DNA from: Stenotrophomonas sp. 169
Lineage (GTDB): Bacteria; Pseudomonadota; Gammaproteobacteria; Xanthomonadales; Xanthomonadaceae
Assembly (NCBI RefSeq): GCF_014621775.1
Contig: NZ_CP061204.1
Span: 3,678,501 to 3,742,500 of the forward strand
Reading direction: 5' to 3'
DNA length: 64,000 bases
The first letter of the stretch is position 1. Each line of letters opens with the position of its first letter. The notes under the pieces are model-generated. The model had not been told where the DNA came from, did not search any database, and saw only the letters and a program-made list of their open reading frames with translations. The position numbers and the translations under genes were made by a program. Below, in pieces: positions 55,374 through 64,000 of the stretch.

Positions 55374-56056
55374 TCGGCCAGGTCCTGCGGCGAGATGTCG
55401 TCGACCAGCCTGCCGTGGTCCAGGATCAGCACACGCTTGCGCATACGCCGCAGCAGGGCCAGGTCATGGCTGACCACCAGCACACTGGTGCCCCGCGAGG
55501 GCAGCTCGGCGAACAGCGCCATGATCTCTGCCGCCAGCGTCGGGTCCAGGTTGCCGGTGGGCTCGTCGGCCACCAACAGGCGCGGCTCACCGACGATGGC
55601 ACGGGCGATGCCCACGCGCTGCTGTTCGCCTGCCGACAGCTGCGACGGCAGGGCTTTTTCACGATGGCCCAGGCCCATCCGCTCCAGCACCGAGCGCACG
55701 CGCTTGCCGATGTCGGCACGGCGCGTACCGCGCAGGATCAGCGGCAGGGCGACATTCTCGGAAATGCTGCGGTCCATCAGCAGCCGGTGGTCCTGGTAGA
55801 CCGCGCCGACCTCACGACGGTGCCGGGGCACGTCGCCACCGCGCACCTTCAGCAGGTTGCGCTCGTTGAACACCACCGCGCCACGGCTGGGCCGTTCGTC
55901 CAGGTGGATCAACTTCAACAGGGTGCTCTTGCCGGCACCGGAATGGCCGGTGACGAACACCATCTCGCCCGGCGCCACGTCGAAGCTGACATCCGTCAGC
56001 GCCTCGTGCCCACCGGCGTACTGTTTGCTTACATTGTCAAAACGCAGGACGCTCAT
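55370..56056 (-). CDS. ftsE: Cell division ATP-binding protein FtsE
   Basis: The 228-residue product is the ABC-type ATPase of FtsEX. Walker A is GHSGAGKST, the signature reads LSAGEQQRVGIARAI, Walker B LLVADEPTGNLDP and the switch His is in VVSHD. ATG 56056 (MSVLRFDNVSKQYAGG) fits the family better than the frame opening at 56083 and is preceded by CAGGGG. It overlaps ftsX by four bases. Confidence 0.96.
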   Translation of the reverse strand: MSVLRFDNVSKQYAGGHEALTDVSFDVAPGEMVFVTGHSGAGKSTLLKLIHLDERPSRGAVVFNERNLLKVRGGDVPRHRREVGAVYQDHRLLMDRSISENVALPLILRGTRRADIGKRVRSVLERMGLGHREKALPSQLSAGEQQRVGIARAIVGEPRLLVADEPTGNLDPTLAAEIMALFAELPSRGTSVLVVSHDLALLRRMRKRVLILDHGRLVDDISPQDLAE

Positions 56057-56253
56057 CCCCTGATTATGCAGGACAGGCGCCACGGCGTGGAGACATCGCG
56101 TCAGGGCCTGTGCCCGCGGCGGGGCAGACCGGAGAGACCGCTGCCCCCTGAGCCTGGGGCAGCGCCGCAGGCCCGGGGGTGTAGGTGCTGTTGAAACACG
56201 GCCCGCGATTCGCCCAGCGGACCGCGAGCGCGACAGCGCGAACGCGATGCCGC

Positions 56254-57993
56254 TTAGGTGCCCGCCAGCATGCGGCGGATCTTGCGGCCGATGCGGGTAA
56301 GGAACGAGTCGCTGGGATCGACGCCACGGACCGGCTTGGCCATCACCTGCACCGGCGATACCGGCGTGGTCGACGTACTGCTCTCGGTGCCGGCCTCGGC
56401 GCCTTCGACCGGACGGCCGTTGCGACGACGACGACGCTTGCGCGGCTTGCGCTCGCCATCGGCCAGGGCGGGATCCTGCGCGGCATCTTCGGCCTGCGGC
56501 GGGCGCGGGGCCTGCACGCTGTCCAGCGCAGCCGGCGCAACGGCGCCTTCCACAGCACTGGCGGCGACGGCGGTTTCTGCACCGGCCACGACCTCACCTT
56601 CCACCCGCGGCTTGCGCGGCGGACGCGGACGGCGCTCACCGCTGCGTTCGCCAGTGCGTTCGCCACGACCCGCCGACGGCTTGCCGCCACGGCCGCCACC
56701 ACGACGCTCCTCTTCGGCAGCACGTGCTTCGCGTGCTTCACGGAAGATCTGGCTGACGCTCTCGTTCTCGTCGCCTTCTTCGCCCGGCGCAGCCGGTGCG
56801 CGTTCCGGACGCGGCAACGAGGTCAGCAGCTCGGCGGTCACTGCTTCAACCGGGATCTTCTGATCAATGTAGGCCTCGATATCCGGAAGGCCCATCGCAT
56901 AGCGTTCGCAGGCGAAGCTGATCGCATCGCCTTCCTCGCCCAGGCGGGCGGTGCGGCCGATACGATGCACGTAATCTTCGGCGTCGAACGGCAGGTCGTA
57001 GTTGTAGACGTACTTGATGCCGTCGATGTGCAGGCCACGGGCAGCCACGTCGGTGACCACCAGGATCTCCAGCTGGCCCTTCTGGAAGCGGTTGAGCAGG
57101 CTCTCGCGCTTCTTCTGCGGCACGTCGCCGGACAGCACGCCGACACGGTAGCCGGCACGTTCCAGCGAACGCGCCACGCGCTCGACGAACACCTTGGTGT
57201 TGACGAACACCATCGTGCGCGCGCCTTCGCTGCGTGACAGCAGGCCCAGCAGCAGCGGGATCTTCTCTTCGTCGGCCGGGAAGTACATGCGCTGGCGCAC
57301 GCGTGCGGCGGTGATGGATTCGCTCTCCACCACCATCTTCTGCGGCTCGTTCATGTGGTCATACGCCAGCTCCAGCACGCGATGGCTGAGCGTGGCGCTG
57401 AACAGCAGGGTCTGCCGCGTGGTGCGCTCGGGCATGCGGCGCAGCAGGAAGCGGATGTCCTTGATGAAGCCGAGATCGAACATGCGATCGGCTTCGTCCA
57501 GCACGCAGATCTCGCAGGCATGCAGCGACACCACTTTGTGCTGCTTGACGTAGTCGATCAGGCGGCCCGGGGTGGCGATGATCACGTCCACGCCCTGCTG
57601 CAGCAGTTCACGCTGCTTGTCGTAGTCCACCCCGCCATAGACCAGCGCGAAGCGCAGGCCCAGGTCCGAACCCAGCTTCACCGCGTCCTTGTGGATCTGG
57701 ATGGCAAGCTCGCGGGTCGGTGCGAGGATCAGCGCGCGCGGGTCTTCCGGCTTGCGGTCAGCCAACGCCGGGCGGGTAAGCAGGCGATTCACCACGGCCA
57801 CCAGGAAGGCCAGCGTCTTGCCGGTGCCGGTCTGTGCCTGGCCTGCGACATCGCCACCGGCGAGTGCGACTGGCAGCGTCAGCGCCTGGATCGGGGTGCA
57901 GCGGGTGAATCCGGCTCCTTCAAGACCGGCGTGCAACGCCGGATGCAGATCGAAGGAGGAAAAGGTCAAATCGGTCAGCGGTTTGTCGCTCAT
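56254..57993 (-). CDS. rhlB: DEAD-box RNA helicase RhlB
   Basis: The 579-residue product is an ATP-dependent RNA helicase. Motifs in order are Walker [19 protein letters not shown], the DEAD box ([14 protein letters not shown]), FSAT and HRIGRTAR. After the helicase core a long tail (about residues 400-579) is Arg/Gly/Pro/Ala-rich and basic ([16 protein letters not shown]). RhlB works with RNase E in mRNA decay in relatives. It is divergent from trxA-rho, the same neighbourhood as in E. coli. Confidence 0.95.
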   Translation of the reverse strand: MSDKPLTDLTFSSFDLHPALHAGLEGAGFTRCTPIQALTLPVALAGGDVAGQAQTGTGKTLAFLVAVVNRLLTRPALADRKPEDPRALILAPTRELAIQIHKDAVKLGSDLGLRFALVYGGVDYDKQRELLQQGVDVIIATPGRLIDYVKQHKVVSLHACEICVLDEADRMFDLGFIKDIRFLLRRMPERTTRQTLLFSATLSHRVLELAYDHMNEPQKMVVESESITAARVRQRMYFPADEEKIPLLLGLLSRSEGARTMVFVNTKVFVERVARSLERAGYRVGVLSGDVPQKKRESLLNRFQKGQLEILVVTDVAARGLHIDGIKYVYNYDLPFDAEDYVHRIGRTARLGEEGDAISFACERYAMGLPDIEAYIDQKIPVEAVTAELLTSLPRPERAPAAPGEEGDENESVSQIFREAREARAAEEERRGGGRGGKPSAGRGERTGERSGERRPRPPRKPRVEGEVVAGAETAVAASAVEGAVAPAALDSVQAPRPPQAEDAAQDPALADGERKPRKRRRRRNGRPVEGAEAGTESSTSTTPVSPVQVMAKPVRGVDPSDSFLTRIGRKIRRMLAGT

Positions 57994-58516
57994 GTGTCCG
58001 TCTTGGTCTGGCCGCCACCTGCAATCGGGCGGCTCGGCATCATCTGGGGGCTCCGTCGCAAACTGCGGCCCCTGCGGCGGGTCGGCGGGCGCTGGACCTG
58101 TCGGGTCCCTTGCCGCTCAACGGTGAAGTTTAGCGTACTCGAGGCGCCAAACCGGGCCCAAGCGTCTCATAGCTATTAGAGACGACTCGTTTCGCCGTCT
58201 TCATCTGCCGCTCCACGGCCTGAATCCAGCCCCTTCTGCCTCTTGTGGCACTTGGCTCGCGCCCCTAGGTGATAGGTAGTGACAGTGGAATCCGGCACAT
58301 TTCCCGGATGCCTTCGATCACGATACGCTGGGTTCCAGCCGGCCTCTGTCCCCTCGCGCGGATAGGCGTAAACTGCCGGCCGTGAGCGTCCAGGCATCCG
58401 CCCAACGCACCGTGGGCACGCTCCACGAGGCAACGACACGGTTCGCGCCACACTGGCGTGGCCCAGTTCACCCACCTCCGGCCACCGCCGGGTGCATCAC
58501 CAGACGAGAGACCAAG
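57994..58516. other. Divergent intergenic region rhlB-trxA
   Basis: About 520 bases separate two divergent genes. Short open frames are present but none looks like a gene. Promoters for rhlB and trxA are expected; no clear consensus boxes, riboswitch or small RNA was recognised. Confidence 0.4.
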
Positions 58517-58846
58517 ATGAGCGACAAGGTTGTACACGTCAGCACCGCTGACTTCGAAAGCACTGTGTTGGGTTCCAAGGAACCGGTGCTGGTCGATTTC
58601 TGGGCCGAATGGTGTGGCCCGTGCAAGATGATCGCCCCCGCCCTCGATGAGCTGGCCGATGCCTTCCAGGGACGCGCGAAGATCGTCAAGGTCAATGTCG
58701 ACCAGGAACGCGATCTGGCCGTGAAGTATCACGTGCGCTCGATTCCGTACCTGGTCGTCTTCAAGGATGGCGAAAAGGTAGCGGAGCAGATCGGTGCGGT
58801 GGGCAAGGCCCAGCTGGCCGGCCTGCTGGACAAGGCCCTCGCCTGA
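58517..58846 (+). CDS. trxA: Thioredoxin 1
   Basis: The 109-residue product has the thioredoxin active site in VLVDFWAEWCGPCKMIAPAL, the cis-proline loop SIPYLVVFKDGE and the usual length. It reduces protein disulfides in the cytosol. ATG 58517 (MSDKVVHVSTADF) is chosen; an upstream in-frame extension to 58382 lacks family support. It is followed by rho. Confidence 0.97.
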   Translation: MSDKVVHVSTADFESTVLGSKEPVLVDFWAEWCGPCKMIAPALDELADAFQGRAKIVKVNVDQERDLAVKYHVRSIPYLVVFKDGEKVAEQIGAVGKAQLAGLLDKALA

Positions 58847-59071
58847 CCCTGCAGGTACTGGCAGCCGGTGATCCCGGCTGCCGCAGGGCCTGCTCTGCAT
58901 GAACGTCTGCCACAAGCGGCCCTTGCAAGCCGCTGCACGCCGGTGATAGTGTCGGCACATCCGGCCCGCGTTCGCGTGCCGCACCCTCTGGACGCAGTTC
59001 ACTCCAGACCCCTTTCCCTTCGTTCGCCGCCCCAGCCGGGCGCTCGCACCTTCAAGCGAGGAATAACGCTC

Positions 59072-60844
59072 TTGTCCGATACCACTTCCGAAACCGGCAG
59101 CGCTGATGCGCCCGCCGAAAAGCGTGTGCGCAAGCCCCGCGTCAGCAAGGCCGTTGCACCGTCCGGTGCCGAGACCAGCGCACCGGCGGCCCATCAGCCG
59201 GCGTTGCCGTTGACGCAAGCACCGCAACCGTCGTCGGCACCCGCCGCGGCTACGCCTCCCTCTTCTCCTGCAGCGCCGAGCGCGCCGGCTTCCGAATCGT
59301 CCGCTTCCAGCGGCGGTGACGGTGGCGAAGGCCGCGAATCCGGCCAGCCGCGCCAGCAGAACAACGCCGGTGGCCAGAACCAGGGCCCTTACCAGGGCAA
59401 CAATGCGCAGGGCAACGCGCAGGGCAACCAGCAGGGCCAGGGCAACCGCCGCGATCGCTTCCGCAATCGCCGTGACCGTCCTGCCCGTGGTGGCCGCGAC
59501 GATGGCCTGCCGCAGGACAACAACGAACAGCAGCAGCCGTTCGTGCGTACCCAGCAGCCCAACGTGCCGGAGGGTTTCCCGGTCTATTCGCTGAGCGATC
59601 TCAAGCGCATGCCGGCGCAGAAGCTGCTGGAAATCGCCGAGCAGCTGCAGATTTCCGAAGGCGTGGCCCGTGCCCGCAAGCAGGACGTGATCTTCGCCCT
59701 GCTGAAGGTGCTGACCCGCCATGGCGACGGCGTTGCAGCCGACGGCGTGCTGGAAATCCTGCCGGACGGCTTCGGCTTCCTGCGCGCTGCAGAAGCCAGC
59801 TACCTGGCCGGTCCGGACGATACGTACATCTCGCCCAGCCAGATCCGCCGCTTCAACCTGCGCACCGGCGACCACCTGTCTGGTCGCATCCGCTTCCCGA
59901 AGGATGGCGAGCGCTACTTCGCGCTGTCCATCGTGGACACCATCAACGGTGAGCCGCTGGAAGCGTCCAAGAACAAGGTGCTGTTCGAGAACCTGACCGC
60001 CCTGTTCCCGCGCAAGCGCTTCACCCTGGAACGCGGCAACGGCTCGTCCGAAGACATCACCGGCCGCATCCTCGATCTGATGGCACCGCAGGGCAAGGGT
60101 CAGCGTTCGCTGATCGTGTCCCAGCCCAAGGCCGGCAAGACGATGATGATGCAGCAGGTGGCCACGGCCATCACCACCAATCATCCTGACGTGCACCTGA
60201 TCGTGCTGCTGATCGATGAGCGTCCGGAAGAAGTGACCGAAATGCAGCGCACTGTGCGCGGCGAGGTCATCAGCTCGACGTTCGATGAGCCGGCCGCGCG
60301 CCACGTGCAGGTCGCGGAAATGGTGATCGAGCGGGCCAAGCGCCTGGTCGAGCACAAGAAGGACGTGGTGATCCTGCTCGACTCGATCACCCGCCTGGCC
60401 CGTGCCTACAACAACGTGGTGCCGAGCTCGGGCAAGGTGCTGACCGGTGGTGTGGATGCCAACGCGCTGCACCGTCCGAAGCGCTTCTTCGGTGCGGCCC
60501 GCAACGTGGAAGAAGGCGGCAGCCTGACCATCATCGCCACCGCGCTGGTCGACACCGGCAGCAAGATGGACGAGGTGATCTACGAAGAGTTCAAGGGCAC
60601 CGGCAACAGCGAAGTGCACCTGAGCCGCCGTATCTCCGAAAAGCGTGTGTTCCCGGCGATCGACATCAACCGCTCGGGCACCCGTCGCGAAGACCTGTTG
60701 ATCGAGCCGGAACTGCTGCAGAAGATCTGGATCCTGCGCAAGCTGCTGCATCCGATGGATGAAATGGCCGCGATGGAGTTCCTGCTCGACAAGATGAAGA
60801 ACACCAAGTCCAACGACGAGTTCTTCGGTTCCATGAAGCGCTGA
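59072..60844 (+). CDS. rho: Transcription termination factor Rho
   Basis: The 590-residue product is a hexameric RNA-dependent ATPase that ends transcription. The RNA-binding part includes [20 protein letters not shown] and [20 protein letters not shown]; the ATPase core has Walker [40 protein letters not shown] and the R-loop [14 protein letters not shown] disordered N-terminal extension of about 160 residues (Ala/Pro-, then Gly/Asn/Gln- and Arg-rich, e.g. [20 protein letters not shown]) is added to the E. coli-type length of about 420. TTG 59072 has GCGAGGAA upstream. It may be co-transcribed with trxA. Confidence 0.95.
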   Translation: MSDTTSETGSADAPAEKRVRKPRVSKAVAPSGAETSAPAAHQPALPLTQAPQPSSAPAAATPPSSPAAPSAPASESSASSGGDGGEGRESGQPRQQNNAGGQNQGPYQGNNAQGNAQGNQQGQGNRRDRFRNRRDRPARGGRDDGLPQDNNEQQQPFVRTQQPNVPEGFPVYSLSDLKRMPAQKLLEIAEQLQISEGVARARKQDVIFALLKVLTRHGDGVAADGVLEILPDGFGFLRAAEASYLAGPDDTYISPSQIRRFNLRTGDHLSGRIRFPKDGERYFALSIVDTINGEPLEASKNKVLFENLTALFPRKRFTLERGNGSSEDITGRILDLMAPQGKGQRSLIVSQPKAGKTMMMQQVATAITTNHPDVHLIVLLIDERPEEVTEMQRTVRGEVISSTFDEPAARHVQVAEMVIERAKRLVEHKKDVVILLDSITRLARAYNNVVPSSGKVLTGGVDANALHRPKRFFGAARNVEEGGSLTIIATALVDTGSKMDEVIYEEFKGTGNSEVHLSRRISEKRVFPAIDINRSGTRREDLLIEPELLQKIWILRKLLHPMDEMAAMEFLLDKMKNTKSNDEFFGSMKR

Positions 60845-60871
60845 TTTTCCGGCGCTGATGGAAGTACGACG

Positions 60872-60901
60872 AGGCCCCGCACTGCGGGGCCTTTGTCGTT
60901 T
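60872..60901 (+). terminator. Terminator after rho
   Basis: A perfect nine-base-pair stem (AGGCCCCGC with GCGGGGCCT, loop ACT) lies 28 bases past the rho stop and is followed by TTTGTCGTTT. It is a good Rho-independent terminator for rho. Confidence 0.85.
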
Positions 60902-60956
60902 ACGGGGTGCGAACATCCGCCAGGGGCTCCCTCCACCAGACGGGCCACTGTCATCG

Positions 60957-60980
60957 GTAGCGCCGACCCATGGTCGGCGA
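60957..60980 (+). repeat. Single GTAG-type REP hairpin
   Basis: GTAGCGCCGACC, CAT, then GGTCGGCG forms a hairpin headed by GTAG. It matches the core of the tandem array at 62141-62642 and the SMAG repeats described in Stenotrophomonas. It lies between the rho terminator and the LacI gene. Confidence 0.8.
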
Positions 60981-61127
60981 GCCCAGCGGCGCCGGGATCC
61001 GCAGGCACCGGCAACAGGCATCCACCGGCCGTCCGTGCTGCGCCGCACCGTGGCAATATCAGGCCGACGTAGCACCATCGCCGGGCGCGCCTCGCGCGCC
61101 GCTGCCCCACGGAGGAAGGTCTGCACC

Positions 61128-62144
61128 ATGGCTGGACGAATCGAGGATGTCGCTGCGGCGGCCGGGGTGTCGATCAAGACCGTGTCGCGGGTGCTCAACA
61201 ACGAGCCCAATGTGCGCCAGCAAACCCAGCAGCGCGTGCGCGATGCCGTGGCGAAGCTCGGTTACAAGCCCAACCCGTCGGCACGCAGCCTGGCCGGCCA
61301 GCGTTCGTATGCGCTGGCACTGGCCTACAACAATCCATCACGCAACTACCTGATGGAAATACAGAGCGGCATGCTCGATGCGTGCCACGGCAACCACTAC
61401 AACCTGCTTCTGGGTCCGGTGGGCATCGGGCAGCACGCGCTGCCTGACCTGCGTGCCCTGTTTGAGAACTCACGGCCGGATGGCGTGGTGCTGATCCCGC
61501 CCCTCACCGATGATCCGGTGGTGCTGTCTTACCTCCACACGCACGGCATTCCGTTTGCCAGCATTGCCCCGCGCGACCCGTCGACGGGTATCGGCGTGCG
61601 CATGGATGAAACCACGGCGGTGGTCGAGCTGATGCGGCACCTCCTTGCGCTTGGCCATCGGCGCATCGGGCATATCAAGGGACCTCGCACCCACGGTGCC
61701 TGCCAGTGGCGCCATGCCGGCTACCGCGCGGCCTTGCGCGAGGCGGGGATCGCCTACGACCCGTCGCTGGTGGTGAGCGGGCAGTTTTCTTTCGAGTCCG
61801 GCCTCCCCGCCGCGCATCGGCTGCTGGACCTCGCCGACCCGCCCACGGCCATCTTCGCAGCCAACGACGACATGGCGGCCGCGGTGTACCGCGTCGCCGG
61901 CGGCCGCGGCCTGCGCATACCGCACGACCTGTCCGTCTGCGGCTTTGATGACACCCCGCTCGCCAGCCACATCTTCCCGGCGCTGACTACCGTGCGGCAG
62001 CCGACCGCTGACATGGGCCGGCTGGCCAGCCAACAGTTGATCGACCGCATCCGCGCCCCTGCCGCCGGCGCCATGATCACCCTGGAGCACACCGTGCTGG
62101 TGCGCGAGTCGACCGCCGCACCGGGGCGGCGCGCCGGCGCGTAG
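61128..62144 (+). CDS. LacI-family transcriptional regulator
   Basis: The 338-residue product has the LacI helix-turn-helix and hinge (MAGRIEDVAAAAGVSIKTVS, RVLNNEPNVRQQTQQRVRDA) followed by a periplasmic-binding-protein-like sensor domain (residues 60-335; AIFAANDDMAAAVYRV, SVCGFDDTPLASHIFPALTT). The ligand is probably a sugar or glycoside. GGAGGA lies upstream of ATG 61128. It sits about 870 bases before a TonB-dependent receptor gene, with a palindromic operator between them, so it likely represses that receptor. The ligand cannot be told. Confidence 0.95.
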   Translation: MAGRIEDVAAAAGVSIKTVSRVLNNEPNVRQQTQQRVRDAVAKLGYKPNPSARSLAGQRSYALALAYNNPSRNYLMEIQSGMLDACHGNHYNLLLGPVGIGQHALPDLRALFENSRPDGVVLIPPLTDDPVVLSYLHTHGIPFASIAPRDPSTGIGVRMDETTAVVELMRHLLALGHRRIGHIKGPRTHGACQWRHAGYRAALREAGIAYDPSLVVSGQFSFESGLPAAHRLLDLADPPTAIFAANDDMAAAVYRVAGGRGLRIPHDLSVCGFDDTPLASHIFPALTTVRQPTADMGRLASQQLIDRIRAPAAGAMITLEHTVLVRESTAAPGRRAGA

Positions 62145-62642
62145 CGCAGAGCCACGCTCGGCGGGATCCTCCCGCCCACGGCCCGCTGCGCTCGCCGACC
62201 ATGGGTCGGCGCTACCTATCTCGGACGGAATCATCCCGCGGCCCGTTGCACATGCTCTGGTAGCGCCGAGCCACGCTCGGCGGAATCCTGCCGCCTACGG
62301 CCCGCTGCGCTCGCCGACCATGGGTCGGCGCTACCTATCTCGGACGGAATCATCCGCGGCCCGTTGCACATGCTCTGGTAACGCCGAGCCACGCTCGGCG
62401 GAATCCTGCCGCTCACGGCCCGCTGCGCTCGCCGACCATGGGTCGGCGCTACCTATCTCGGACGGAATCATCCGCGGCCCGTTGCACATGCTCTGGTAGC
62501 GCCGAGCCACGCTCGGCGGAATCCTGCCGCTCACGGCCCGCTGCGCTCGCCGACCATGGGTCGGCGCTACCTATCTCGGACGCTCGGCGGAATCCTGCCG
62601 CCTACGGACCGCTGCGCTCGCCGACCATGGGTCAGCGCTACC
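62141..62642. repeat. Tandem array of 118-bp units built from GTAG REP hairpins
   Basis: Four units of 118-119 bases start at 62141, 62260, 62378 and 62496; a fifth is truncated near 62580. Each unit pairs two opposite REP hairpins: GTAGCGCCGAGCCACGCTCG and, inverted, CGCCGACCATGGGTCGGCG with CTACC. Between them are near-identical spacers (ATCTCGGACGGAATCATCC, GGCCCGTTGCACATGCTC). This dimer of inverted GTAG hairpins is the SMAG-REP form. It lies directly after the LacI gene and its first copy includes that stop codon. Confidence 0.88.
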
Positions 62643-62903
62643 GACGGCGCGCCAGGCTTGCTTGGCCGGGAGGTGAAGCGCTTGCGGGCGAATTGTCGAG
62701 CGCTGTCAGTCGGCGGTGATTTATCTGCGCAGAACTGTTGCGCAACGCAGCACGCCGCTGAGCAGGGCACGTGCGCTTCCACCGATGCGTCCTGCGCGCG
62801 TGGACACAGGCAGGACAACACTTTGCCGTATGTGGCCTCCCATCGTCATGCCATTCAGCTGGCAGCAGGCCGCGCTGCCTGCGGGGGCGGTCCATGTCAG
62901 TTT

Positions 62904-62921
62904 GTTGACAACGCTGTCAAC
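62904..62921. promoter_or_regulatory. Probable LacI-family operator upstream of the TonB-dependent receptor
   Basis: GTTGACAACGCTGTCAAC is a 7+7 palindrome around ACGC, of the TGxCAxCGxTGxCA type typical of LacI-family operators. It lies 88 bases upstream of the receptor start and 760 bases after the LacI gene. Its TTGACA (62905-62910) could serve as a -35 box, but the CCAAAT 17 bases on is a poor -10. Binding is inference. Confidence 0.7.
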
Positions 62922-63009
62922 GCAACCCCAAATCGCTCCCGTCAAGCAGTTGCCGCGTTTCAGCCGAACTTAAACCCGCTGTTTCCGCACTCCCTGGGGA
63001 GGGATCGCA

Positions 63010-64000
63010 ATGAGGATGTACAAGGCCGTACCCCGCAAGACGATGCTCGCTTCCGCCCTGATGCTTGCCGTGGCTGCGCCCGGCTGGGCACAGGCACCCG
63101 TTGATCGCCCGTCCGCTACTACGCCGTCGCCGGATGTGGATCCTTCCACGTTGGACACCGTGCAGGTCACCGGTATCCGCGGCAGTCTGACATCGTCGAT
63201 GAACCTCAAACGCGACAGTCAGGGCGTGGTGGATGGCATCGTCGCCGAGGACATCGGCAAGTTCCCCGATACCAACCTCGCCGAGTCACTGCAGCGCATC
63301 AGCGGCGTCTCGATCGACCGCACCTCCAGCGGCGAAGGCTCCAAGGTCACCGTGCGCGGCATCGGCCCGGACTACAACCTGGTGCTGCTGAACGGCCGTC
63401 AGATGCCGGCCTCCAACCTGGGCAACGGCGGCGGTGGACTGTCCGGTTCGCGCTCGTTCGATTTCGCCAACATCGCCTCCGAGTCGATCTCCGCAGTGGA
63501 GGTCTACAAGACCACCCGCGCCGACAACCCGACCGGTGGCATCGGTGCGACGATCAACATCAAGACGCTGCGCCCGCTCGAAGCCGCACCGGTGGTCAGC
63601 CTGGGCATGAAGGCGGTGCACGACACCTCCAACGACAACGTGCCGCGCACGCTGCAGGGATCCAATGTCACCGGCGAACTGTCCGGCATCTTCAGCCAGG
63701 TCTACGCCGATGGACGCTTCGGCGTGGCGCTGAGTGCCAGCCACCAGGAACGTGACTCGGGCTTCAACCAGGCCACCGTGGCGGAAGGCTGGGCAACACT
63801 GCGCGGCGACGATACCAGCGACTGGCGCGCACTGCCGCAGCCGGGCACCGGCTATTCGGACCGCATCACCAACCGTCCCGGTGCGGAGGACATCTACGGC
63901 CGCCCGCAGAACACCGCGTACAACGTCAACGCCGTGCAGCGCCAGCGCACCAACGGCCAGGCCACGCTGCAGTGGAAGCCGCTGGACAACGTCACCACCA
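63010..64000 (+). CDS. TonB-dependent receptor, N-terminal part (runs off the window)
   Basis: At least 330 residues of a TonB-dependent outer-membrane transporter. A signal peptide (MLASALMLAVAAPGWAQA, about residues 12-29) is followed by a TonB box around residues 49-53 (LDTVQVTGIRGSL) and the plug domain (DIGKFPDTNLAESLQRISGV, RGIGPDYNLVLLNGRQMP, SVEVYKTTRADNPTGGIGAT-type segment AVEVYKTTRADNPTGGIGA). The beginning of the barrel follows. GGAGG lies upstream of ATG 63010. It is probably a carbohydrate-linked receptor controlled by the LacI regulator. The 3' end is outside the window. Confidence 0.92.
   Translation, partial: MRMYKAVPRKTMLASALMLAVAAPGWAQAPVDRPSATTPSPDVDPSTLDTVQVTGIRGSLTSSMNLKRDSQGVVDGIVAEDIGKFPDTNLAESLQRISGVSIDRTSSGEGSKVTVRGIGPDYNLVLLNGRQMPASNLGNGGGGLSGSRSFDFANIASESISAVEVYKTTRADNPTGGIGATINIKTLRPLEAAPVVSLGMKAVHDTSNDNVPRTLQGSNVTGELSGIFSQVYADGRFGVALSASHQERDSGFNQATVAEGWATLRGDDTSDWRALPQPGTGYSDRITNRPGAEDIYGRPQNTAYNVNAVQRQRTNGQATLQWKPLDNVTT

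Noticed and set aside
58265..61210. A 981-codon open frame on the minus strand opposite trxA and rho
   Set aside because: It runs antisense through two well-supported core genes and has no recognisable domain. High GC third positions explain it.
62141..62642. CRISPR array
   Set aside because: Unit spacing is regular, but the spacers are nearly identical, not unique, and the units are inverted REP hairpins of 118 bp. No cas gene is present.

Overview
The window looks like chromosomal DNA of a high-GC gammaproteobacterium of the Xanthomonadaceae, most likely Stenotrophomonas (S. maltophilia complex or a close relative). The evidence is the core-gene order (aroQ-accB-accC, prmA-fis-purH, rhlB divergent from trxA-rho, ftsE-ftsX near rpoH), a TonB-dependent receptor next to a LacI regulator, and GTAG-headed hairpin repeats (SMAG-type REPs) in several intergenic gaps. 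No rRNA, tRNA or CRISPR array was recognised.

The first 20.9 kb is an accessory region with many broken genes. It holds a CPBP membrane protease, an IS30 fragment fused to a LysR fragment, two small lipoprotein-like genes, an IS3 element inserted in an already deleted IS5-family transposase, a VOC-fold gene, an SRAP remnant, a YeiE-like LysR regulator divergent from a TDT-family anion exporter (probably sulfite), a CLC transporter of the fluoride (CLC-F) type, and an IS66 element that beheads a small gene. From 13.2 to 20.9 kb lies a defence-like cluster: a 1222-residue YobI-like membrane P-loop NTPase, an FRG-domain protein, a TIR-like (PF10137-type) effector, a PAAR-motif remnant, a large SRAP pseudogene with four frame changes, and a small frameshifted gene.

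From 21.2 to 32.5 kb the content is core: aroQ, accB and accC (start of fatty acid synthesis), two envelope-type hypotheticals, prmA, a DUF3426 membrane protein, fis, purH and purD (purine synthesis, interrupted by a RhuM-family gene), and rpoH (heat-shock sigma factor).

From 32.8 to 52.1 kb lies a three-gene leftward surface-protein locus: a 718-residue secreted DUF11 protein, a giant protein of about 4480 residues built from about 19 tandem units of about 185 residues, and a 1212-residue outer-membrane beta-barrel protein. A small XRE-type regulator is transcribed divergently from it.

From 52.8 to 64 kb core genes resume: ung, a double-receiver response regulator, ftsX-ftsE (cell division), rhlB, trxA, rho, a LacI-family regulator, a tandem REP array, a palindromic LacI-type operator, and the start of a TonB-dependent receptor that runs off the window. 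The LacI gene, operator and receptor together look like a nutrient-uptake locus.
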